Source: Streptomyces sp. A2-16 (GTDB lineage: Bacteria; Actinomycetota; Actinomycetes; Streptomycetales; Streptomycetaceae). Taken from it: a stretch of DNA of 64,000 nucleotides. The stretch covers positions 5,022,001 to 5,086,000 of the forward strand of contig NZ_CP063808.1 in assembly GCF_018128905.1 (NCBI RefSeq), written 5' to 3'. The notes under the pieces were generated by a model. That model was not told where the DNA came from, did not search any database, and was given only the letters and a program-made list of their open reading frames with translations. The position numbers were made by a program, and so were the translations under genes. Below, in pieces: positions 1 to 8,715 of this stretch; position 1 is the first letter of the stretch, and the number at the start of each line of letters is the position of its first letter.

Positions 1-249
1 GTCGAGGCGCTGGTCGCGTCCGCTTTCGACTCGTTCCGTCAGGCAAAGGTCAGGGCCTACCTGCCCATCCTGGTCGAACGCCGGGTACGCAGAGTGCTCG
101 CCGCGATCGGCGGCGACGAGCCGTCTGGCCGGCAGGGCGGCGAGGGAGAGGAAGTGAGTGGACATGTCGGACAAGAGGGCGGAGCGAATCTCGGACTTCA
201 TCGAGCCGCTGCGGGTGGAACCGGGGTCGAAGGTCCGGCTGCACCGTGA
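1..249 (+). CDS. Three-helix bundle dimerization domain protein, C-terminal part
   Basis: The gene enters from the left edge; frame 1 is open to the TGA ending at 249. Residues 1-38 read as two helices with the pattern AFDSFRQAKVRAYLPILVER, which resembles the small actinobacterial three-helix bundle dimerization domain seen in short proteins and regulator-linked domains. The last about 55 residues are Gly/Ala-rich and overlap the start of the downstream kinase by some 85 bases, so the tail may be poorly constrained. The helical part is visible in the sequence; the family name rests on recalled similarity. Function unknown. Confidence 0.5.
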   Translation, partial: VEALVASAFDSFRQAKVRAYLPILVERRVRRVLAAIGGDEPSGRQGGEGEEVSGHVGQEGGANLGLHRAAAGGTGVEGPAAP

Positions 250-1132
250 CTTCGATCCCCGCTTCAAGGCCGGTCTGAAGAAGCGGGACGCCGCCGAACT
301 GCTGCGGTCCGGAGTGGAGCTGCTGGCCGAGTACCAGCAGCGGCTGGCCGCTCAGGACACCTACGGGGTACTGCTGTGTCTGCAGGCGCTCGACGCCGGC
401 GGCAAGGACGGCACGATCCGTCATGTGATGAGCGGCGTCAACCCCCAGGGCGTACGCGTCAGCAGCTTCAAGGTGCCCTCCAGCGAGGAGCTGGACCACG
501 ACTACCTGTGGCGTTACGCGCAACGGCTGCCCGCGCGCGGCGAGATCGCCATCTTCAACCGCTCCCACTACGAAGAGGTGCTCGTCGTACGGGTGCATCC
601 CGAGCTCCTCGTCAGGCAGAAACTGCCCGACAGCGCGCGCGGGCCGGGCAGGTGGAAGCGGCGGTACCAGGAGATCAACGACTGGGAACGCCATCTCACG
701 GACAGCGGGTTCAAGGTGGTGAAGATCTTCCTGAACCTGTCGAAGGAGGAGCAGCGCGTTCGTTTCCTGAAGCGGATCGATCTACCGGAGAAGAACTGGA
801 AGTTCTCCGCGGCGGACGTCCGGGAGCGCGGGTACTGGGACGACTACCAGAAAGCGTTCTCCAAGATGCTGTCGGCCACGAGCACGGCGTGGGCGCCGTG
901 GTACGTGGTCCCGGCGGACCGGAAGTGGTTCGGGCGCCTGTCCACGGCGGCGATCCTCGCTCACACCCTGATGGAGATCGACCCCCAGTACCCGCAGCTG
1001 CCGGAGGCGGACCGCAAGGAACTGCTCGTCGTCAAAAGCGACTTGGAGCGTGAGGCGCCGGACGGTCTGCCGGCGGATCCGTACGCTGCCCGGCACCCGG
1101 CGGCGCGTCGTGCGCAGACCCGCGCCCGGTAG
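164..1132 (+). CDS. ppk2: Polyphosphate kinase 2 (PPK2-type polyphosphate:nucleotide phosphotransferase)
   Basis: Cytosolic P-loop kinase that uses polyphosphate to phosphorylate nucleotides (PPK2 family). A Walker A-like motif DAGGKDGT lies near residue 78 and the Walker B/lid region FNRSHYEEVLVVRVHPE near residue 130, followed by the conserved KRRYQEINDWE and KFSAADVRERGYWDDY blocks. At 322 residues it fits the short single-domain class. ATG at 164 is preferred because GAGAGGAAG lies about 10 bases upstream; a GTG at 158 is the alternative start. The cation ATPase gene follows 60 bases later, suggesting a shared stress/energy operon. The nucleotide preference (AMP, ADP or GDP) cannot be read from the sequence. 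Confidence 0.93.
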   Translation: MSDKRAERISDFIEPLRVEPGSKVRLHRDFDPRFKAGLKKRDAAELLRSGVELLAEYQQRLAAQDTYGVLLCLQALDAGGKDGTIRHVMSGVNPQGVRVSSFKVPSSEELDHDYLWRYAQRLPARGEIAIFNRSHYEEVLVVRVHPELLVRQKLPDSARGPGRWKRRYQEINDWERHLTDSGFKVVKIFLNLSKEEQRVRFLKRIDLPEKNWKFSAADVRERGYWDDYQKAFSKMLSATSTAWAPWYVVPADRKWFGRLSTAAILAHTLMEIDPQYPQLPEADRKELLVVKSDLEREAPDGLPADPYAARHPAARRAQTRAR

Positions 1133-1192
1133 TGAGACCGGCGGACGCGCGGTGCGTGGACAGACACGGCCGGCCAGGATCGGAGGCAGTCG

Positions 1193-3943
1193 ATGACGGT
1201 ACAGCCGCACCCCAGAACCGCACAGCCGCGGCCTGCACAGGACGATTGGTACGCACGCTCCCCCGCAGAACTCCTGACGGCCTTCGATGTCGATCCGGAG
1301 GTCGGACTCAGCGCGGCACGGGCCGCCGACCTTCGGACAGCGAACGGCCCCAACGCCCTGCCCGAGGAGAGCCGTACGCCGGCCTGGATCCGCTTCCTCG
1401 GGCAGTACCGCAGCTACATGCAGATCGTCCTGGTGGCCGCGGCGGCCGTCTCCCTGCTCATCCAGGAATGGACGACCGGGATTCTCCTCATCGTCCTGAC
1501 CTTGCTGAACGCGGTCGTGGGCCTGCGCCAGGAAGGCAAGGCCGAGAGCGCGATGAACGCGCTGAAGTCGATGATGAAGACCACGGCGCGGGTCCGCAGG
1601 GACGGCACGGAGGCCGAGGTCCCCGCGGAAGAGCTCGTCGTCGGCGACGTCGTACTGATCGCGGCCGGGGACCAGGTGCCGGCCGACGGACGCATCATCG
1701 AGGCCAGCGCCCTGCAGATCGACGAGTCGGCGCTCACCGGCGAGAGTGTCCCCGCCGCGAAGGACTCCGGCATCCTGCCCGGTGGGCGGCGGCCGCCGCC
1801 CGGTGACCGCACCAACATGGCGTTCATGAACACTCCGGTCACCCATGGCAGCGGCCTGGTCGTGGTGACCGGCACGGGCGCGGACACCGAGCTGGGCAGG
1901 ATCTCCGGAATGCTCTCGGCGACCGAGAAAGAGGTACCGCCGCTGACACGCGAGCTCGACCGGCTCACCCTGTGGATCACGGGAGCGGCAGGGCTCACCA
2001 TGATCGTGATGTTCGCCCTGGGCCGCAGCCGGGACCAGGCCTGGGACGTACTGTTCGTCAACGCGGTCTCCCTGGCCATCGCCGCCATCCCGGAAGCCCT
2101 GCCGACCGTCACACAGGCGATCCTCTCCGTCGGGAGTCTCAACCTGGCGCAGAGAAATGCCATCGTGAAGGAACTGCCGTCGGTCGAGACCCTCGCGTTC
2201 ACCTCGGCGATCAACTCGGACAAGACCGGCACCCTGACGATGAACCAGATGACGGCCGTCGAAGTGCTCACCCCCACCGACCGGTACACGGTCTCCGGCA
2301 CCGGCTACGCCCTGGAGGGCCGCATCCATCACGCCGCGGGGGCCGCCACGGACATGGAGGACGCCATCCTGCCGTACATCGTGGCGAGCGACGCCAGGCT
2401 GGTCGGTGGCGAGGTGGTCGGCGACCCCACCGAGGGCGCGTTGCTGGTGCTGGCCCACAAGGCGGGGCTGGACACCGACGCCACCACACAGCAGTTTCCG
2501 CGTCTGGCTGTCCTGCCGTTCGACCCGGAGTACAAGCTGATGGCGACCTTCAACTCGGCCGTCGACACCGCCGGCCGTCCGGTCGTCCGGTGTTTCGTCA
2601 AAGGCGCGGCACCCGCGGTGCTGGCACGGGCCGCCTGCGCGCTCTCGGCGGGCCGGACCGTGCCGTGGGACGCCGAGCTGCAAGACCGCGCCCGAACGGC
2701 GACCGAGCGGATGGGCGGCGAGGGCAACCGGGTGATGGCCGCGGCCACCCGCGATCTCGCCCCGGCCGACTTCGATCCCGAAGGTGATCTCCTGGGGTAC
2801 GTCACCGGGCTGCAGATGACCAGTCTCGTCGCGATGGTCGATCCGCCCCGCCCGGAATCCACGGCCGCTGTGGCCGACGCACAAGCGGCGCACATCCGGG
2901 TGCGGCTGGTGACCGGCGACGACGTCACCACCGGCGCGGCGATCGCCCGCCAGATCGGTATCCCCGGCGAGGCCGTCCTGGGCGCCGACTTCGCCGCGCT
3001 CAGCGAGGAAGGGCGGCTGGCCCGCATCGACCGCATCGGTGTGGTGGGACGGGTCGCGCCGGAGCACAAGGTGCTGCTCGCCAACACACTCAAGAAAAAG
3101 GGCGAGGTCGTGGCGATGACCGGGGACGGTGTCAACGACGCGCCCGCCATCAAGGCGGCCGACATCGGCATCGCGATGGGCAGTGGCACCGACGTGGCGA
3201 AAAACGCCGGACGCATGATCCTCTCCGACGACAACTTCTCCACCCTCGTCTACGCCGTGGAGCAGGGCCGGGCGATCTACGACAACCTCACCAAGTACAT
3301 CCGCTTCGTCCTGCTCCTGCTGGTCACCTTCGTACTGACGTTCCTCGGAGCGACCATCTTCAACATCGCGGCCGGCGAACCCTTCACACCGCCGCAGGTG
3401 CTGTGGATCCACTTTGCGGTGAACGCCTCCTTCGGCTTCGCGCTCGGTTTCGACCAGGAGAGTCCCGGGCTCATGAGCCGCAGGCCGCGCCCGCGCGGGG
3501 AATCCGTGCTCACCCGCCCCGTACTGGTCACGGTCGGGCTCGCCGGACTGGCGATCACCCTCGCCCTGCTGGGGCTGATCAAGCTCGGCCAGGCACGCTA
3601 CGACAGCCTCGCGGCCGGCCAGTCGATCGCCTTCACCGCATTCTCCCTCTGTCTGATCGTGGCGGCCTTCGAGTGCCGCAGCGAGACGGAGTCCGTGCTG
3701 ACGACCTCCACGTTCGACAGCAAGCAGATGAACTGGGTGGCCCTGACCCAGCTGGTGCTGTCAGTGCTGGTCACGCAGATGGACGGCTTCCGGCGTCTTC
3801 TGGGAACGACCGAGATCGACGCACGGCAGTTCGGCTGGGCCCTCCTGGCGGCCCTCGCTCTGCTCTTCGTATGGGAACTGGGCAAAATGCTGGCCCGCCG
3901 CTCACGGCGCACGAAAGCAGCGTCGACTTCTGACGGTCACTGA
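1193..3943 (+). CDS. P2-type cation-translocating P-type ATPase
   Basis: A 916-residue membrane ATPase with an N-terminal cation-ATPase domain (about 18-90), two membrane helices, the actuator motif TGES (182-185), M4 motif PEALPTV, phosphorylation motif DKTGTLT (Asp about 343) and hinge motif GDGVNDAP (about 644), then a C-terminal helical bundle. This is the P2 architecture of Ca2+ or Mg2+/Na+ pumps. The residue before the catalytic motif is Ser (NSDKTGT) rather than the usual Cys/Thr-containing CSDKTGT form. The ion is not assignable by eye, though the PEALP M4 motif is compatible with divalent or monovalent P2 pumps. It lies 60 bases after ppk2, so co-transcription is plausible. Confidence 0.93.
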   Translation: MTVQPHPRTAQPRPAQDDWYARSPAELLTAFDVDPEVGLSAARAADLRTANGPNALPEESRTPAWIRFLGQYRSYMQIVLVAAAAVSLLIQEWTTGILLIVLTLLNAVVGLRQEGKAESAMNALKSMMKTTARVRRDGTEAEVPAEELVVGDVVLIAAGDQVPADGRIIEASALQIDESALTGESVPAAKDSGILPGGRRPPPGDRTNMAFMNTPVTHGSGLVVVTGTGADTELGRISGMLSATEKEVPPLTRELDRLTLWITGAAGLTMIVMFALGRSRDQAWDVLFVNAVSLAIAAIPEALPTVTQAILSVGSLNLAQRNAIVKELPSVETLAFTSAINSDKTGTLTMNQMTAVEVLTPTDRYTVSGTGYALEGRIHHAAGAATDMEDAILPYIVASDARLVGGEVVGDPTEGALLVLAHKAGLDTDATTQQFPRLAVLPFDPEYKLMATFNSAVDTAGRPVVRCFVKGAAPAVLARAACALSAGRTVPWDAELQDRARTATERMGGEGNRVMAAATRDLAPADFDPEGDLLGYVTGLQMTSLVAMVDPPRPESTAAVADAQAAHIRVRLVTGDDVTTGAAIARQIGIPGEAVLGADFAALSEEGRLARIDRIGVVGRVAPEHKVLLANTLKKKGEVVAMTGDGVNDAPAIKAADIGIAMGSGTDVAKNAGRMILSDDNFSTLVYAVEQGRAIYDNLTKYIRFVLLLLVTFVLTFLGATIFNIAAGEPFTPPQVLWIHFAVNASFGFALGFDQESPGLMSRRPRPRGESVLTRPVLVTVGLAGLAITLALLGLIKLGQARYDSLAAGQSIAFTAFSLCLIVAAFECRSETESVLTTSTFDSKQMNWVALTQLVLSVLVTQMDGFRRLLGTTEIDARQFGWALLAALALLFVWELGKMLARRSRRTKAASTSDGH

Positions 3944-4099
3944 CCTGGCCGGAGTGACGTCGCCAAGGTCGACGAACCGTGGTCGTCGCAGCAGGGCGGA
4001 CACCGCATGTGCGGGATCGTGACCAGCACGGTCCTCCTGCTCCGCACGGACGCAAGCATCGGCGGGGAATGAACGCCGACCTTGATTGTTGAAAGTGGT

Positions 4100-5122
4100 A
4101 TGAAAAAGATCGGGTTTCTGTCTTTCGGACACTGGACGCCGTCGCCTCACTCGCAGACGCGCTCGGCAGCGGATTCCCTTCTCCAGGCGATCGACCTCGC
4201 TGTCGCCGCGGAGGAGCTGGGCGCCGACGGCGCCTACTTCCGCGTCCATCACTTCGCACGGCAGCACGCCTCGCCGTTCCCGCTGCTCGCCGCCATCGGC
4301 GCACGTACCAGCCGGATCGAGATCGGCACCGGCGTGATCGACATGCGCTACGAGAACCCGCTGTACATGGCCGAGGACGCCGGAGCCGCGGATCTGATCT
4401 CCGGTGGCCGACTGCAGCTCGGCCTCAGCCGGGGATCCCCGGAGCAGGTCATCGACGGCTGGCGCCACTTCGGGCATCTGCCGGCCGAAGGGGCCACTGA
4501 CGCCGACATGGGGCGCGCCCACACCGAGCGGCTCCTCGATGTGCTCACGGGCGAGGGATTTGCGCAGCCCAACCCCAATCCGATGTTCTCCAACCCACCG
4601 GGGCTGCTGCGCATCGAACCGCACTCCGAAGGCCTCAGGGACCGTATCTGGTGGGGATCCGGCTCGAACGCCACCGCCGCGTGGGCAGCCACGCTCGGAA
4701 TGAACCTGCAGAGTTCGACCCTCAAGGACGACGAGAGCGGCGAACCGCTGCACGTCCAGCAGCGCAAGCAGATCGAGGCCTACCGTGAGGCCTGGCGGGA
4801 GGCGGGGCACACCCGCGAACCGCGGGTGTCGGTCAGCCGCAGCATCTTCGCGCTGGTCGACGACCGTGACCGCGCCTACTTCGGCCGTGAGGGCAACTCC
4901 AAGGACCAGATCGGCTACATCGACGCCAACACCCGCGCGATCTTCGGCCGTTCCTACGCCGCCGAGCCCGACGTGCTGGTCAAGCAGCTCGCCGACGACG
5001 AGGCGGTCGCCGCCGCCGACACACTCCTCCTCACCGTGCCGAACCAGCTCGGAGTCGCCTACAACGCGCACGTGATCGAGAGCATCCTGACCCACATCGC
5101 GCCGGCCCTGGGCTGGCGCTGA
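4100..5122 (+). CDS. LLM-class flavin-dependent oxidoreductase (luciferase-like)
   Basis: A TIM-barrel luciferase-like monooxygenase of about 340 residues that would use reduced FMN or F420. Recognisable blocks are the N-terminal IGFLSFGHW strand, AAEELGADGAYFRVHHF (helix 1 and strand 2), TSRIEIGTGVIDMRYENP, and the GGRLQLGLSRGSPEQV flavin-binding segment near residue 115. The C-terminal part carries the LLLTVPNQLG barrel strand. ATG 4100 is chosen; an in-frame TTG at 4082 is possible. The flanking sequence shows only a weak GAAAG before the ATG. The substrate is unknown. It stands alone between the ATPase and the next minus-strand gene. Confidence 0.9.
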   Translation: MKKIGFLSFGHWTPSPHSQTRSAADSLLQAIDLAVAAEELGADGAYFRVHHFARQHASPFPLLAAIGARTSRIEIGTGVIDMRYENPLYMAEDAGAADLISGGRLQLGLSRGSPEQVIDGWRHFGHLPAEGATDADMGRAHTERLLDVLTGEGFAQPNPNPMFSNPPGLLRIEPHSEGLRDRIWWGSGSNATAAWAATLGMNLQSSTLKDDESGEPLHVQQRKQIEAYREAWREAGHTREPRVSVSRSIFALVDDRDRAYFGREGNSKDQIGYIDANTRAIFGRSYAAEPDVLVKQLADDEAVAAADTLLLTVPNQLGVAYNAHVIESILTHIAPALGWR

Positions 5123-5217
5123 GCACGGCGGAGGGCCGTGCACGGCAAGAGGTGAACCGGGTGCGCCCACACGCCTGAACTGTCGACCCGCCGGCCCGCA
5201 CCACGGGGAAAAGGACG

Positions 5218-5325
5218 GCGCCGGTCACGTACGCCATCCAATGCGACCTGTACGACACGAAGGAAGACGTCACCCCCGCCGCCGCCAGGGTCGCCGAGTT
5301 CTTCGGCAGGCACATCGCGGGGTGA
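5218..5325 (+). pseudogene. Possible C-terminal remnant of an alpha/beta hydrolase
   Basis: About 35 codons ending in TGA read APVTYAIQCDLYDTKEDV followed by a helix ending AEFFGRHIAG. The pattern resembles the last strand and helix of dienelactone-hydrolase-like proteins, but the catalytic His region is not convincing and there is no upstream reading frame. It may be only a chance open stretch. The surrounding 5340-5520 segment shows nothing clear. Confidence 0.2.
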
Positions 5326-5530
5326 CCGCCGCACGTTGATCGCTGGTCGGAGGCCGAGGCCGCTCACGGAGAAGAACTGGCTCTGGCTCAACTTCCGTGC
5401 AGGATGTGGCCGGAGCGTCCCGCATGCGGGCGTGCCCGAGACTTTCAGGCTGACAGCCGAAGCAGGCCGCCGTCGGGCATCGGAGTCTGGCAGCAGTGGC
5501 CGTCAGCCCGCCCTCGGGGTCCTTAGCGCG

Positions 5531-6163
5531 TCACAGCCCAGCCGCCTGGACCAGTGACGCCCGGTCGCCGTCGTCAAGGTGAAGGTCGGCAAGCAGCTCG
5601 TCGTCGGCCAGCAGACGTCGCACCCATGCTGCGTCGGCAACGAATGCCGCTCGGCAGAGGGCCCGTTCAGGGTGGTCCTCCTCAGGGCCACTGACCGCCA
5701 GGTCCCACGCGTTGTCGGGGTCGGTCGGTGCGGACAGGGCGGCGGCTACGAGCAGCAGCCCGAACAACTCGTTCCGGCGCGGGGTCGATGGATCGGCGGT
5801 CAGTCGGAGCAGGTACGGGACGACAGCCGCCATCGTGGCACTGATGGACATCGGTCCTGACATCACAAGCCAGTCCAGTGCTCGCTCTGCCATCTCAGCC
5901 GCGTCGGGATCGAGCAGCCCGCGCAGGACGGCCGGGACATCGACCTGGCAGCCAGGAATGGACGACCACTCCACGTCCTCGCACCCTTGCAGTGCCGGAT
6001 GGGAAGAAGACGCTTGCGTCAGGTACGGGTAGGCCGCAGTCAGAGCTGCTGTTGCGGTCACCGCCGCGGTCTCATGATCCACCTTGCACACCAGCGTGCC
6101 TCCCATCCACCGACTGGCGCCGTACCGGCGGACATCGACCACCGACTCCACGAGATTATCCAC
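5531..6163 (-). CDS. Hypothetical HEAT-like helical protein
   Basis: A Leu/Ala-rich helical protein of about 210 residues with repeats of the kind VPAVLRGLLDPDAAEMAERA and MAAVVPYLLRLTADPSTPRR, a pattern typical of HEAT/PBS-lyase-like repeat proteins of Streptomyces. No catalytic motif is seen. GTG at 6163 is chosen because GAAGGG lies just upstream; the frame extends to a TTG at 6247 that would add a basic, low-complexity leader. It reads away from the sigma-factor gene's end on the same strand, with about 200 bases between. Role unknown; such repeats usually serve as binding scaffolds. Confidence 0.7.
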   Translation of the reverse strand: MDNLVESVVDVRRYGASRWMGGTLVCKVDHETAAVTATAALTAAYPYLTQASSSHPALQGCEDVEWSSIPGCQVDVPAVLRGLLDPDAAEMAERALDWLVMSGPMSISATMAAVVPYLLRLTADPSTPRRNELFGLLLVAAALSAPTDPDNAWDLAVSGPEEDHPERALCRAAFVADAAWVRRLLADDELLADLHLDDGDRASLVQAAGL

Positions 6164-6364
6164 GCCGCGCCCTTCACGACCCTGAGAACTCACCCCCTGC
6201 CCGCCAGCGGATCTACGGCCCCACGTAGTGACGTAAACACTGCCCAAGGGCTCTCCAGCAAACGGCTTCGGGCATGACTTCGAGCGATGGGTGGCCAGGG
6301 GCGCTGTGACCGCCCTGGTCAGCCCTCCGTGACGATTGGTAGTTGGTCACTCCGGTGGCTCCGG

Positions 6365-7303
6365 TCACCATGCGTTGATGACCGGTGCGTCGGGTTCGCG
6401 CTGCCGCCAGACCTCGTTGAGGCGAGCGAGCCGGTCTGCCGTGGCGATGCCGCGCAGGGACGCGATTTTGCCGTCGGTGACTTCGAACGCCACGGCGCCC
6501 ACGACCCGGTCGTCGACCACGGCGAGGACGGCCGGGGAGCCGTTGACCGCGGCGATATGCATAGCGGGCGAGCCGCCGGCCAGCCGCCGCTTCGCTGACG
6601 TGGGCTGGAAGCCTGCCCGCACGTAGGAGGCGACCCGCTCGCGCGTCTTGTACCGCAACAGCCGCCTGGCCAGTCCGTAGCCGTCCGAGACCGCCGTCAC
6701 GTCGTCGGTGAGCAGCGCCACCAGCCGTTCTGTACGTCCTGACGTGGCGGCGGCGAGGAATTCCTCGACGACCCGGCGCGCGGACGCGGGGTCGGCCTCG
6801 CCGCCATGGCGGCGCTCGGCCGCGACCCGGGTCCGGGCCCGGTGGACATGCTGCTGGCTCGCGGACTCTGTGATGTCGAGGATTCCGGCGATCTCGGCGT
6901 GGCTGTACGAGAAGGCCTCACGCAGGACGTAGACGGCGCGTTCAACGGGCGAGAGTCGCTCCATCAGGGTCAGGACGGCGAGGGACACTGATTCGCGCTG
7001 CTCGAAGGTATCGGCCGGGCCGAGCATGGGGTCGCCTTCAAGAAGCGGCTCGGGCAACCAGGCACCGATCGCTCGCTCGTGGCGCGCCTGCGCCGAGCGG
7101 AGCCGGTCGAGGCAGAGATTGGTGACGACCTTGGTCAGCCACGCTTCCGGGACCTCGACCCGTTCGCGGTGTGCGGCTTGCCAGCGCAGGAACGTGTCCT
7201 GCACGGCGTCCTCGGCGTCGGCGGCCGAGCCGAGGAGACGGTACGCGAGCGAGGCCAGCCGGCCCCGGCTGGCCTCGAACCGATCGATGGATGCGCTGTC
7301 CAT
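6365..7303 (-). CDS. sigJ: ECF41-type RNA polymerase sigma factor (SigJ) with C-terminal SnoaL-like domain
   Basis: Region 2 spans about residues 5-75 (LAYRLLGSAADAEDAVQDTFLRW) and region 4 about 105-160 (LSPVERAVYVLREAFSYSHAEIAGIL), followed by a SnoaL/NTF2-like extension to residue 312, the hallmark of ECF41 sigma factors whose activity is set by that extension. The linker motif WLPEP is intact, but the usual DGGG and NPDKL motifs appear as SDGYG and TADRL. ATG 7303 is the start; a longer in-frame ORF upstream is ignored. The upstream flavoprotein gene ends 10 bases before it, so the two are almost certainly one operon, matching the known pairing of ECF41 genes with an oxidoreductase, epimerase or decarboxylase. 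Confidence 0.93.
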   Translation of the reverse strand: MDSASIDRFEASRGRLASLAYRLLGSAADAEDAVQDTFLRWQAAHRERVEVPEAWLTKVVTNLCLDRLRSAQARHERAIGAWLPEPLLEGDPMLGPADTFEQRESVSLAVLTLMERLSPVERAVYVLREAFSYSHAEIAGILDITESASQQHVHRARTRVAAERRHGGEADPASARRVVEEFLAAATSGRTERLVALLTDDVTAVSDGYGLARRLLRYKTRERVASYVRAGFQPTSAKRRLAGGSPAMHIAAVNGSPAVLAVVDDRVVGAVAFEVTDGKIASLRGIATADRLARLNEVWRQREPDAPVINAW

Positions 7304-7313
7304 GCTAAGCAGC

Positions 7314-8504
7314 CTATGCAGCGGCCCTTGCACCGGCCCGGTCAGGCGTGGTGGCCAGGCGGCGCTTGCGCTTCGGCATGCCGAAGGTCGGGTGGTCGAT
7401 GCCCCACCCGGCCGCCCTGAGCACACCCGACTTGAGCCGCGCGGCAGCCTTGCCGCCCAGGTACCAGGGCTTCGACCGGATGTCCTTGTCCACCATCTGG
7501 AAGATCGCGTCCCGTCGCCCGAGGCTGATGTGGTTCCCGTGGTACTTCAGCCCAATGGTCGGGACCTCGCTGCCCGTCAGGCGCGCGATGATCGCGGCGG
7601 TCGCCTGCATGTTGGTAATGCCGGCCGAGGCGCAGGACATCGGCAGCGGCCGGCCGTTCTCGCCGATCGCGTAGGCGCAGTCACCGGCGGCGTAGACGTC
7701 CGGGTGGGAGACCGAGCGCATGGTGCGGTCGACGACGATCTGGCCGGTCTCGGCAACCTCCAGGCCGCTGGCGGCCGCGATGGGGTGCACAGCGAACCCG
7801 GCCGACCACACGGTCACGTCGGCCGGGATGGACGCACCGTCGGCGGCGATCACCCGAGTCGATTCGACGGCTTCGATGCGGGTGTGCTCGTGGACGGTGA
7901 TGCCAAGCCGGTCGAAGGCATGGCGCAGGTGACGGCGGGCCTTCGGCGAGAGCCAGGCGCCCAGCTCGCCACGGGCGGCGAGCGCAACCGAGAGGTCGGG
8001 CCGGGACTCGGCGAACTCGGTGGCGGTCTCGATGCCGGTCAGCCCCTCACCGACGACCAAAACGGTGCCGCCCTCGCCCAGTCCTGTCAGGCGCTCACGC
8101 AGACGCAACGCCGAGGACCGGCCGGTCACATCGAAGGCGTACTCGGCCGCGCCAGGGACGCCGTGGTGGGCTACGGAGCTGCCGAGCGCGTAGAGAAGCG
8201 TGTCGTACGCGAGCTCGCCATTGCCGTCCTCGCCGATCAAGACAACGGTTTTGCGCTCGGGGTCGACGCCGGTGACGCGCGCCAGGCGCAGCCGCACACC
8301 GGTGCCCTCGAACACGTCGGCGAGCTTGCGGAACGCGAGGTCCTGGCCGATCGCGAGCTGGTGGAGCCGCATCCGCTCAACGAAGTCGGGCACGGCGTTG
8401 ACGACGGTGATCTCGATATCCGAGGGGGAGAGCCGACGGGCCAGGTTTCCAGCGGCGAAGGCTCCGGCATATCCGGCACCGAGTACAACGATGCGGTGCT
8501 TCAT
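7314..8504 (-). CDS. NAD(P)/FAD-dependent oxidoreductase (type II NADH dehydrogenase-like)
   Basis: A 396-residue two-dinucleotide-binding-domain flavoprotein. The N-terminus has the FAD Rossmann motif VVLGAGYAGAFAAGNL (residues 5-20), a second Rossmann motif VLVVGEGLTGIETATE near 150 for NAD(P)H, and the FAD-contacting VYAAGDCAYA near 285. This is the layout of NDH-2 and related pyridine nucleotide-disulfide reductases; no CxxC redox-active pair is seen, so it is not a classical disulfide reductase. ATG 8504 has an AGGAG 9 bases upstream that sits at the foot of a strong hairpin. It is the first gene of the operon with sigJ and is probably the sigma factor's target. Confidence 0.92.
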   Translation of the reverse strand: MKHRIVVLGAGYAGAFAAGNLARRLSPSDIEITVVNAVPDFVERMRLHQLAIGQDLAFRKLADVFEGTGVRLRLARVTGVDPERKTVVLIGEDGNGELAYDTLLYALGSSVAHHGVPGAAEYAFDVTGRSSALRLRERLTGLGEGGTVLVVGEGLTGIETATEFAESRPDLSVALAARGELGAWLSPKARRHLRHAFDRLGITVHEHTRIEAVESTRVIAADGASIPADVTVWSAGFAVHPIAAASGLEVAETGQIVVDRTMRSVSHPDVYAAGDCAYAIGENGRPLPMSCASAGITNMQATAAIIARLTGSEVPTIGLKYHGNHISLGRRDAIFQMVDKDIRSKPWYLGGKAAARLKSGVLRAAGWGIDHPTFGMPKRKRRLATTPDRAGARAAA

Positions 8505-8511
8505 GGCATTG

Positions 8512-8568
8512 CTCCTGTCTCGTTCGCGTGCCCTTCGAACGAGACAGCGCCCCGATTGCTGACAGGAG
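8512..8568 (-). promoter_or_regulatory. Leader with two competing hairpins over the oxidoreductase ribosome-binding site
   Basis: A perfect 12-bp inverted repeat CTGTCTCGTTCG / CGAACGAGACAG (8515-8526 and 8536-8547, 9-base loop) lies immediately 5' of the start codon on the minus strand. A second inverted repeat, CTCCTGTC (8512-8519) with GACAGGAG (8561-8568), uses the same bases: in the transcript the distal CTCCTGTC can pair with the GACAGGAG that contains the Shine-Dalgarno sequence. The two pairings are mutually exclusive. This looks like a translational switch, or alternatively a palindromic operator. Confidence 0.55.
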
Positions 8569-8715
8569 TCGGGTGTGACGTGAGTCACCGAACCAAAACG
8601 AGCCACTGGGCCTCCCTCAGGCGCTTGGGCTTGTCTCGGGCAGTCGAAACGGGGCGATACCAACTATCGGTCGCCATCACACCGAGCACGCTTGCTGACC
8701 TGGCTCAATGTTTGG

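Noticed and set aside
782..3412. Long minus-strand ORF of 876 codons
   Set aside because: It is the antisense of the P-type ATPase; the composition (Gly/Arg/His/Asp-rich without domain pattern) is typical of high-GC shadow frames.
8505..8600. ECF41-type promoter (TGTCACA with CGTC) upstream of the oxidoreductase
   Set aside because: A CGTCACA is present, but no CGTC occurs at the right spacing; could not be supported.
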